From Deuterostichococcus epilithicus (Eukaryota > Chlorophyta > Trebouxiophyceae > Prasiolales > Stichococcaceae), in assembly GCA_033439295.1 (NCBI GenBank), contig JAVTLE010000013.1, positions 868,001 through 932,000 on the forward strand: 64,000 bases of DNA. Reading direction: 5' to 3'. Made by a program: the position numbers and the translations under genes. Positions within the stretch are counted from its first letter, which is position 1, and every line of letters begins with the position of its first letter. Shown here piece after piece: positions 34,573 through 44,600 of this stretch. The notes beneath the pieces are model-generated. The model did not search any database. It was not told the origin of the DNA and saw nothing but the letters and a program-made list of their open reading frames with translations.

Positions 34573-35071
34573 TCACTTGCGCGCCTGCGACTGCCCCTGC
34601 CGCTGGGGCCTGCCCTCGCAGGAAGGCTTGACGGATTGCCGCTGCGCGTAGGTCAGCTTAGCGGGCGGTGCCATGGCGTCCGACAGTCGGCCGTGCCACC
34701 ACTCGGAGGCGGACAGCGGGCAGTGAATCTGAAAATCGTACACCGCCAGCGTCTTGACGCAGAAGACGCAGGGAGCCGCGCAGCCGAAGCTGCCGTCGCA
34801 AAGGCAGCGCCAGATGAGCAGGTGGCTGCCCATCTTGCGCCGGATCCAGGTGGCCATGCGCGCCGGCCGCACGCCGTGCCGCCGCGCCTGGTCCTCCCAC
34901 GTCTGCAGCAGGCGGCGCTCCGCGCAGCAGCGGCCATTGGAGTTGGTGGAGGCGTCACCCTTTCCCTTTGGCTCTTTCTTCGCCTTTCGCCACCGCCAGA
35001 GCGTCCGCCGAGCCCTTGGCCGCCACCGCGTGCACCGTCTTGCCCGTGTGGGTGGTGCGCTTGCCGCCCAT
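34573..35071 (-). CDS. Small protein with cytidine-deaminase-like zinc signature
   Basis: The conserved frame on the minus strand reads RCCAERRLLQTW, then ARMATWIRRKMGSHLLIW, CAAPCVFCVKTL, YDFQIHCPLS, WWHGRLSDAMAPPAKLT and a basic tail to the stop at 34573. CAE followed about 45 residues later by PCVFC fits the (H/C)xE...PCxxC zinc and catalytic signature of the cytidine deaminase fold, with Cys replacing the usual His. That assignment is inference from the motif. The conserved frame has no early ATG. The best model starts at the ATG at 35071 (MGGKRTTHTGKTVHA) and removes a roughly 60-nt intron with donor GCG/GTGGCG and acceptor AAAG, giving about 150 residues. Otherwise a frameshift must be assumed. 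The gene is convergent with DDX31 and divergent from the MBD4-like gene. Confidence 0.6.
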
Positions 35072-35768
35072 GGAGGGCCGGGGGTGCGGGTAGCTTGTCG
35101 GGATGTGGCAGTCACTCTCGAATCCGCTCAGCCGGTTGCGGCAGCGACTGCATGTAGACAGGCAGCACGTTGAAGATGCAACGAATTTCTTTGTGCGTCA
35201 GGCATGCTTGCGACATGCCGCGATGCACCTGCAGGGCAAGCACGAGGTCGGATGGCTCGGCGCTCAGGCCGCATCGGCGCACCTCGAGCTTGCAGGGCTT
35301 CGCGACTGGCTGTGAGGGCTGCGGACGCCTGCTGCAGAGGGCCGTAGTTGTGCGCGAGGGGCTGATGACCGCCACGGCTCCCGGGCTGACGTCTCAGTCA
35401 GCAAGGGGGCAGACCTGCCATTGGGGGGCCAGGCTTCTTGGGCGCAGCACGAGGACATGCGTACAGACAGCAGCAAGACCCATCCACCGTGCTTCGCACC
35501 CAGATCGTCACCATTGTAGATATTTGGTGCATCGGGTCAGCGTCGGCCTCATGTGAATGGCTGCATCAATTACATGTGATTGAAAGTCGCTCCTTGCGCT
35601 GCATAACGGGGAGCACAGCAGGCTAGTCAACATGGCTTTCGGCTGCGGCAGATGCAGATACAGGTCCGGAAATATACCAGCAGTCGGCGCACGCATGCAT
35701 GACCCCGTGTGAAGCTTTGTTGCGGCGCTGGGCCACTTACCGACAGCTTAAGTTGTCCTGCACTGCAG
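35072..35768. promoter_or_regulatory. Divergent region between the deaminase-like and MBD4-like genes
   Basis: This should hold the promoters of both genes and perhaps an unseen first exon of the MBD4-like gene. No coding motif is recognised. Confidence 0.4.
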
Positions 35769-38700
35769 TCCGAAGGGCTGCGCAACGTGCAAAAGCGCGG
35801 ACTACAAGCCAACGCCCGCATGCCTGGCGAAGCGCGCAGAAAATGGCGGCAAACCCAAGCGCCACTCCCCCAAACCGCCCGCCGGCAGCCAGCAGCCGGC
35901 TGCGCCAGCCGCCGGCTCCGCCTTTGCAGTCAAGCAGCCGCGGGCGGCCAAGGACTTCGTGCAAGAACCTGACGGATCAGCTCCGGCTGCGCCATCTTCA
36001 GCAGACGCGGCTCCAGTTGTGACCGCCATCGCGTCTGCCGGCCAGAATGCGGCGGGCGGTGCTGCGCCAGCCGCAGCAGCAGCCCCGGCAGCGCAGGCGG
36101 CGCCGGTTGACAGCGCGAGCAGCGACAGCGGGGACAGCGGTGACGGCAGCGACGTCGGCACCTCTGGCCCTGGCAACTTGGATCCGGCGCTCATGGCGCA
36201 GAAGCCGCGCTACACCTACTGCAGCGGCGCTTCGCCCCTGAAGGCTGCGCAGGGACTGGCCAACATGCGCACCTCGATCAAGGCCCTGGGTAACAATGCA
36301 GCTTCATAGCTCCTCCCTGTAGAAGCCTGAGGGCTTAAGTTTCAACTTCCTACCACAGAATGCTCAACAGTGTTCACGAACAAGGCACAGGTACAGCATA
36401 CTTGCCAACATGCGAGAAAGAAGGCACTGAATCAACATCATCGTTCCGTCGGACAGGCAGACAGCTGAGCGGCAACACAAAGGGACCAACCCGATATATT
36501 CGTGTTGCTGAGCAGGCAGGGAGCTGAGCAGCGAATGGCTGTGCACCGTCAGCGAGCTCGGCCACCTTGTGGACGTGTGTTACAACCACATCCCGAAGTC
36601 AGGCATCCGTAACAGGGGCTGTCGCACTGTCGCCGAGGTGCGCGTCACGCGTGGCAGCGCCTGGCGCAGGCATCCATGAGGCTCTATGGCTCAGTGTGGG
36701 TGCTTCGATCTCCAGCATTGGAGCAATAGCAAAACCGAAGCGACCTGCTGTTGGTTTTTGCTGCTTCAGCATGTGTCAGACTTTACGGACCTGGGATTGC
36801 AAGCGAGGCCAACTTTGCCCGATACCTCTGCGAGCAGGTTGTGGCGGTGCTGGACGAAATCGCAGCTGCGAATGTGCCTGCAGACGCCGCCGCAGCACCG
36901 GCAGCGCCTGACCCGCCGCCTTCAGCAGCCAACGGGGCTGCGCCGGCTGTGGCGCAGCCATCGCAACCGCAGCCGCAGCAGTCGCACCCGCCGGCGGCAG
37001 GCTGCCGCATGGCAGCCGGACAGGAGGCTGGGACGGACGCCGCTGCAGGCGCACCCTCCGAACGGAGGCTGGGCGGGCGCAGCAAACCGGAGAACAGGGC
37101 TGACAGGCAGCAGCAGGCTGCTGCGGCAGAGCAGCAGGAAGCAGAAGGGGACACTGGCGCAGTCGCCCGGCAACCAGCGAGGCGCCAGCCGGGGTCTCCC
37201 CGCAAGACGCCAGCCAAGCTGGCGGCGGCGGGGCAGCAGGACGCGCAGGCGGGGCTGCAGGTTGCTGCGCAGGCTGCGGCCGCGCCGGCAAAGCGGAAAC
37301 GCGGTCGGCCCAGCAAGGCGCAAAAAGCGGCAGAGGCGGCCGCGGCTGCCGCGGAGGCGGCTGCGGCTGCGGAGGAGGCGAGTGGACGCAGCAGCAAGCG
37401 CCAGAAGGTGGATGGCGCTGGCGCTGACGCCAAGGCCGGAGGAGCAGAGGCGGTGCTCGCTCCACCAGCCCAAACGAGCTCAATGCTGCACAGGCGGGTT
37501 GCTTTCAATGCACGCTGTGCTCCTGAGACAGCAGGGAGGAGCGTGCAGTCCTTTGGAATGCGTTCCTCAGAACCGACCATGTCGATCCGGCAGTCCACTT
37601 GCCACATGTGCACCTCAGCCATCTGACCTTGATGAGTGATAATATCACAGTGCCGGCGCCGGTCCCTCCGCCGTCACCCCAATCTCTGGCCTGGACGAGC
37701 CGCTGCTCGGGCTGCCGACCAAGGAGGCCATCAGCCCGGTCACTGCGGGGGGTGGACCCAATGCAGCCGCTGCGTACGACTTCGCGCCTGGCGGCGCCGC
37801 CGCCGGCATCGTCGGCGGCCGCGGAGGCAGCGCCGCCGGCGGCATGGGGCGGGGCTCGGGCGGCGCAGCGGCTGACGGAGAGCAGGCTGCGAGTGACGGG
37901 CTGGCGACAGCAGCCGCAGCCAAACAGGCGCCGGCGGCAGCGGAGGCGGCGGAGGACTCACTCAGCGCTGGATTCTCTGGCGCCTCCGTCAGCGACCTTT
38001 CGGGCGGCGCCACGACGCCGCTTCGCGGCAGTGCTGGTGGCACGGCAGGCCCAGCCGCCGCAGGCGGCGCCGTCTTCCTGTCCAAATTGCAGGTGTGGCA
38101 CCCTGACCTGCGCCATTCCTTTTTGGCCTGCAACAGCACCTGCAACAGCAACATGAGCTATGTGCTTGCGGCAAACGTCCGCCATCCACTGCAGACATTC
38201 AGTTGCTGCTAGCATTCCGACTTCCGCCCCAGCTTCCCTGCAACATGCCGAGTGAGGCAGACGCTGCCACGGTTCGGTGCAACGCAATAGCTTCCTGGCT
38301 TACAGCATGGTGCACTGCATGGTGCACTGTAAAACCTAAACCCTCACTTGCGGCTCGTTCCCGGCCGCAGGAGCGCATGCAGCAGGTGCGGGCGGAGAGG
38401 ACAGCAGCGCCTGCGTCGCCATTGTGGGCCACGTCGGCGCTGTCGTCTGGGCGCGTCAGCCGCGGCCGCCGCATGTCGCAGGCCGGGGGGCTGTCCGTGA
38501 CCGGGGACCCCCGGGTGAGAGCTCGTGCAGCGACATGCAGTTGCGCTGGGCACAGGATTTCGGCCAGTGTCGCCTGGCTGCATCGTCTTGAAGGCAAACA
38601 GACTGGCCTTGCAACCCTGCAGGCTGGCGCGAAGATCCCGACAGCAGCGTCAGACACCGGCGAGGCCTGAAAGGCACCTGAAAGGCACAAATTCGGACTG

Positions 38701-40171
38701 CAGGTGGCGGTGTGGGAGCCGCCGGCATCGCCCTTTGGCCTCATCGAGGAGCAGCTGTACCCGGACCCCTGGAAGCTGCTGCTCGCCTGCCTGCTGCTCA
38801 ACAAGACCACCGCGCAGGCCGTGCGCAAGGTGTGCGTCCTTTTGGGCACCCTGGGTCGGGTCGTGGAATGGCCAGTGCACCGGTATGTGGAATGCGGGCA
38901 CTTGTAGTTTGAAATGTGAGGTTACGCCTGCAAGGCGGGCTGGGTGATTTGTAACGACTCGCGCTCTGTGGAGTTGCTGGCCATCTTTGCTGTTCGATGC
39001 CCGTTTGCGAGTCGTGTCAACGCATTAAACTGCAGGTCATCTGGTCGCTGTTCAAGCTGTGCCCGACGCCAGAGGCGGCTGCGGCCGCGGACGTGTCTCA
39101 GATCGCCGCCATCATTGACTGCCTGGGCTTCTACAAGCGTGCAGCTGCAGTGCAGCGCTTCTCCCGCGACTACATCGACAAGCAGGTGATGTTCCGAATT
39201 GCCGTTGAAATGTCGATTGCATGCTGGTAGAACATATGTTGGAAGTTGACCAGCGCTGTTCAGGTTCAGAGGTGTTGACGACGACATCAAGCATGGGGTG
39301 CAGCAACTGTAGGACATGTCTCAGGCAGCTTCCCTACGGCTTTGCGCGACAGCGCGCCCGCCAGGCACTACTGACGGCCAAAACCCGGTGGCTGCAGTGG
39401 AGCAACCCTGAGGAGCTGTACGGCATTGGGAAATGTGAGTAACCCCGTGAACCCGGCCTCAGATACGTTGCAAGCCAGAAAAGTTGATCAGCTCCTGCAT
39501 AGCTATACATGACAGTGTCGCTACATCTGTATCAAGTTACCTGGTCCTGCACATAATGTGGGTGTCGCCCTGGTGCCGGCGCGAGATCTGAATGTGTCCT
39601 GCAGACGGGGCGGACGCCTACTTCATGTTCTGCCGCGGGGAGTGGCGCCGTGTGCAGCCCAAGGACAAGGACCTGCTCAAGTGCGTCGGCAAGAAGTTAG
39701 CAAGCTCCATCAAAGACGCTTTCCGTTCATATGGAACCACCTTGCCGCCCTGCAACCTCGTCACGTGATGTCCAATGCAATTTCGCACAGCTGCTCAAGA
39801 GGCGCATAAGTGCCAGGGTTGCATGAACATCGCGCGGGCTCACCGTGCCCCACCGCTGCAACCATGCAACAATGGTGCCAGGTCTGCGAGATGCCCAGCA
39901 GCACCTTTGACTGAGCAGGTACAAGATCTGGCTTGAGGAGACAGATGGCGAGGGGCAGGGCCTGACGCGCGACCCACTGCCGCAAGGCGAGCCGGCGCAT
40001 GGGCAAGAAACCGCCGACACAGCGTCACAGGCGCTGCGGCAGGGAGGCGGTGCTAATGGCGCGGCAGTGGTGGCGGCGCAGGCGGCCGCAGGAGCTGCAG
40101 ATGGCGATGAGGCAGACACCATGACGCAGTCGCAGCCCGCCCGGCGAGCGGCAACTGCCCCCGGTGAATAA
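35769..40171 (+). CDS. MBD4L: MBD4-like HhH-GPD DNA glycosylase with long low-complexity N-terminus
   Basis: The C-terminal part matches the glycosylase domain of MBD4, which removes thymine or uracil from G mispairs. Reliable exons: 38704-38829 (ASPFGLIEEQLYPDPWKLLL, LLNKTTA), 39036-39185 (IIDCLGFYKRAAAVQRFSRD), 39398-39434 (WSNPEELYGIGK), 39605-39680 (YGADAYFMFCRGEWRRVQP; Asp in ADAY is the expected catalytic residue) and 39919-40171 (KYKIWLEE then an Ala/Gln-rich tail, TAA at 40169). Phases agree. Upstream exons at 37651-38092 and 38371-38514 are Gly/Ala-rich. An exon about 36780-37480 carries an AT-hook-like KRGRPSKAQK. Pieces at about 35770-36289 and 36525-36624 (SELGHLVDVCYNHIPKSGIR) may be further exons or a separate gene. 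I see no methyl-CpG-binding domain. The true start and the 5' exon joins are unresolved. Confidence 0.82.
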
Positions 40172-41627
40172 AAGATGAGGCATTACTCGCAGGTGCACGC
40201 AATGGAACAATGAGTAAAGATTTTCAGTAATGTCTATCGCTTCTGGTCTGTTAGACATCGCTTTGAAAGCCCAGATATAGCTGGTGGGATGAGCGAAGCC
40301 GCAGGTGATGACACAATCCGGTGCACGTATGAATGATAAAACAGTAATGTTCCCAGGTGATCAGACCTGATTTTGATTGTAGTCGATTGGCTGTCTGTAT
40401 AGAACCCTACACGGCTCAGTGCTCATGAGCAAATGTGGGCACAGCAGGGGTAAGGCGTAGTCGTGGCAATTGAATGTAAAGAGCAAGGCCTTCCATGCCT
40501 AAGCAAACCGCCTAAGTGCATCCCACCCGCCTGCGCATTGGAGTTCGTCTCCATTATCGTGGGAACAGCGACTCAACGAGTACAGAGCAAGGCCAGGCGG
40601 CGGCAGGCGGCTTTACCACTGCGCCAGCACATGCCCAACAGGCAACCGATATGCAGCGGAGGGTCTGCCTGGATCCTGAGCGATACTTCCTGTATACGGT
40701 GGTGCCAATGAGGCATAGCCTTCATCACCAGGACTAATGATGAGGAGCTCAAAGTCGTTATCGAATACCCGCTGCCGCCGCATGGCTAGGCTGCTGCCGC
40801 TGCATGTGTGCCACTATGATCAGCCCCGCTTGAGTGCATTCTACTCATTTACTTCATCGGGGTCGTGCTTCAGCGTCGCGAGGACAAGAATACCCGCTGC
40901 CGCTGCTGCTTCCGCCGGCACTCTGTTCTATTTCATTATATACCCCTTTCAGGGCTTGAAGATGGCACCCTCGCTCTGTGTCCTTGCGAAACCGCACCGA
41001 GGGAGCGCTTGGCTTCCGGAGGAACCTGGATAGGGCTTGGGCTTGATCCGCTGGCAGCGCTGCGAGGCGGACAAACTTTGGGTGAGCCCAAGTGACGTGC
41101 CCTGGACAGCCGAAAACTTCTGCCGCAGCTCGACACCCTTCCAGACTGCCTTGCCAAGACTGTGGTGCATGTCGAATATCGCTGCCATTCGGCACAGGCA
41201 TCCTGACGATATCCCACGCCCTCCTGAACCCAGCTTCGAACCACTGCTGCTCGATTGCTGGATCTTGGCCATGTCCGATGCCTGCTGCGTCCTGCACCCA
41301 GCACCATCTGGGCGTCCCACACAGTGCCATGCGGATGCTGCGTCATTGATGGTGACCAGCTCACGTCCACGGGTACACGAATGCCTCCACTGGACATGCA
41401 GACCTCCCTCCGCACTCCGCACTCTGCGCTTTGCAGCGCTATGACTAGGGCACGATGGTTTTTTATTAATGCTAACTCCTGTGCAGTCAGTGGCTCCTGT
41501 CGAGACAACCCAACGCAGTCGCTGCTCATGCGCAGCTTCTATGCAAAGACAGCTGTGCCACATGCGAAATTTGCAGCGTGACATGCCGGACCTGCTTTGC
41601 AGGCGGGCAGGGCAGGGGGCGCTGTGC
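40172..41627. promoter_or_regulatory. Upstream region of the BRM gene
   Basis: About 1.45 kb separates the MBD4-like stop from the proposed BRM start. The first half is AT-rich for this window (40170-40480) and should hold the MBD4 3' UTR and the BRM promoter. Open frames of up to 270 codons on the minus strand at 40854-41767 show no family motif. A noncoding BRM first exon is possible here. Confidence 0.4.
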
Positions 41628-44600
41628 ATGGTGTCAAACAGCACCAATGGAAGTGTATCGCCTGGCGGCCAGGCAAAGGGGCTCAGCGTGCCGCAAGCAC
41701 AGGCCTTCACAAAGCAGCAGCTCCAGCAGCAACCAGTCTCGCAGGTGCACCTGCGTAAGACATACACATATTTACTCCTACTCTAATGCCTTGTATCGCT
41801 GGTGCGACTGTTGCCTCTGCAGAGCGCGCTGAATGTCAACCCTGATTCCTATGCACACAGGTAATGCCAGGCATGTCGGCGATGCCAGACCCATACGCAA
41901 ACCGCCCAGCGCTGCAGGGTGGGCAGCCTATGGCTGGCGCCATCGCCAACGGCGGCGCGGTGCCGCGGCAGCCCACCGCAAGCCCGCAGTCCGCCGCCAT
42001 GGCTGCTGCAATTGCGGCACTGCAGGTGCGGCCGATGCAGCAGCAGCCACAGCCGGTGGCGGCAGTGGCGCAGCCTGCGGCAGGTGGCGCGGCAGGAGCC
42101 TCGCTGCCAACGGCATATGGCTTCACACCAGCGCAGCTGGCCATGCTGCGCAACCAGATCATGGCCTTCCGCCGCCTCAAGGTTGAGAGCCGTCTTGTCA
42201 AGAATACTATCGACATAGACTCGCCAATAACATCGTTGCATCTTCCGTGCTGTCTTCGTCACAACAACTGTCACGATGTGCCGAGCCTGCCCTGTCGCTG
42301 TGCGCCTGTCTGTCAATCCCTCCAGCTGAATGTGCATGATGTCACCAGCTGACCCTGCCATGCCTGCACACCATCTGCAGAGCGGCAAGGAGGTGGAGCC
42401 AGACGTTCTGGCAGCCATCAACACCGGCGGTGCGGCCGCAGTTGCGGTGCAGCCACGCCAGCAGCTGCAGCCGCATCAGCTGCAGCCGGCGCAGATGCGG
42501 CCTGGCTCCCTTGCCTCACCGCTTCCGGCGGCTCGGCCGGCGCTAGCGCAGCTGCCGCGGCCGGCGGCACCGGTGCAGCTGACGCCGCAGCAGCAGGCGC
42601 AGCTGCAGGTGAGCTGCACGGCTGGCGATGCCCCCCACAGCATCATTGAAGCCGTCTGTTCGTGATCAGAAGATCCAGACTCAGCCTGGGTGTGATGTCG
42701 TGCCTGAACAGGAGCGTTTCAGGCCTGCCGCATATGCAGCGGCCTGGCGCTGCACTCTGCTGATTTCCTCGACAAGTGCGTGATGATCTGCAGGCGCAGC
42801 GGCTGCAGCAGCAACAGCAGGCAGCGGCGGCGGCCCAGCGTGCCGAGATGCTGAAGCGGGAGCCGGCGATGCACAGGCCGCTCACGGCGCCGCTGTTCAG
42901 CACCCAGCCGGCTGCACGGGCTGCGCCGCAGCAGCCGGCGCGGCCCGGCATGCCGGCCCCGCCACAGCCCCTGGTGCGTCTGGAGGCGCCGAGCCAGCCA
43001 GCAGCAGCCTGCGTGCAGGAGTCAGCCGTGGCACACAGGAATGCCGATCAGTGGCAGAAGCAGAGGCTGGTCTGTTCAGATCATGCGGCGCTGGTGACAA
43101 TTCACGACATGTCGCTCTCTCACACATTGCAGGATTACAGCGCTGCAGGTGGCCATGCATGGGACCCCGTTTCCTGCACTGACATAGCCTGTGCATGCGT
43201 GCAGACGCTGAACTTTGATATAGCGGGGCTGATGGCCGCGGAGCACCACAGGGTCGTCAGGCGCGCGCGCGCACTGCGACAGGCGGAGCTGGAATCGGAG
43301 CTGGCCGCCATCAAGCACGACCCCCAGGTGCCAATGAAACGCTCTGGAATGCAGATTGGGGCACAGACATGTGTGGAGACGGTCTGCACGATGCTGCAAT
43401 CCGCTGCGCCGAATGGTGAAAGCCAGGCGCGCACTCGGTGCTGCGCGCACCGCGCATGCTGCAGCTGCGGAGCGAGCTCCCTCGAGCGTTGGCGGCGGCA
43501 CATCTTGCACCGAACCTGGTTCGCCTGATGCGCAGGGCGCGACGCGGCGGCTGCAGCTGCAGATCGAGCTCCGGGGGCTGCGCCTCATCGGCGCGCAGGC
43601 GGCCATGCGCGCCAAGGTCGAGGCCAAGCAGGTAGGGTGCATCCGGCGGCCCACCCTCCAGCAGCTCGCCCTCCGGTCCCCGTCCCAATCCTGTGCGCAC
43701 TGCGGACACCGTCCCCAGGGCAGGCAGCACCTTCCACAACCGCCTGCATCCCCTGCGCTGCCCCCTCACACAAGTCGGTGTGCCTCCACAGCAACCGGAC
43801 ACCTCCACAGGCAGTCGGACACCTCCACGTGCCGCCACCTCAACATTGTGAATCTGGCCAATGTCGCACGTCGCAGGAGGAGATCCTGCGGCAGAACGAC
43901 CGCACGTACCGCAAGTTCCTGCGCTTCAATCTGCGCCAGCGGGTGGACATGCTGAAGGCGGAGGAGAAGGCCCGGTCGCAGCGCGGCTCCGAGCGCGCCG
44001 CGGCAGTCAAGTCGATGCGCTCGGAGATGGGCGACCGCGCCAGCGTCCTGCGCGAGACGCGCGCCGCGGCGGTGCGCGCCTCGCGGGGACAGGCCCTGGC
44101 ATCGTCCGCCCTTGCTGCCATTCGGCAGTAGACTCTAGAGAAAGCCTGGGACGGCGGCGGACGTGGTGGGGCTGCAGAGCTGTGCCCTCTGCGCGGGACG
44201 AGCCCGCAACGGACGGGCTCGTCAGGGGCGCGGCAGCTGGCTGCTGCTTGCAAGCACGAACAGCAGCGCCCCGCGGCCCCTGCATGGCGGGATCAACTGG
44301 GAGCTGAGCGCAGCGTGCCTTGAATCTCAGACACGAAAGCAAGAGCAGAACGAGAGGAGAGCCCTCGCTCGCGCGCAGGTGCGAGGCGTGGAGAAGGCGC
44401 ATGCGCGCCTGGCACGGGAGGCCAACAAGGCCGCCGACGACATGCGCGCACGCCGCATGGAGGCCCTGAAGGCAAGCGCTCCTTGCATCCTCCACTGTGC
44501 TCAGCACTATCAGACGCGCGATGCAACACCTGGCGTGGTTCCCCGTTCGGAGCGGGTGTGGAGCGCCTTCCGCAATCCACCTCTGCTGGGCCTTCGTCAG

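Noticed and set aside
40854-41767. Overlapping minus-strand frames of 158-272 codons upstream of BRM
   Set aside because: No motif and mutually overlapping frames; probably chance.
41823-41860. Possible 38-nt exon reading [11 protein letters not shown] between BRM exons 1 and 2
   Set aside because: It would leave an intron of about 10 nt and the wrong phase; acceptor use at 41861 joins exon 1 to exon 2 cleanly.
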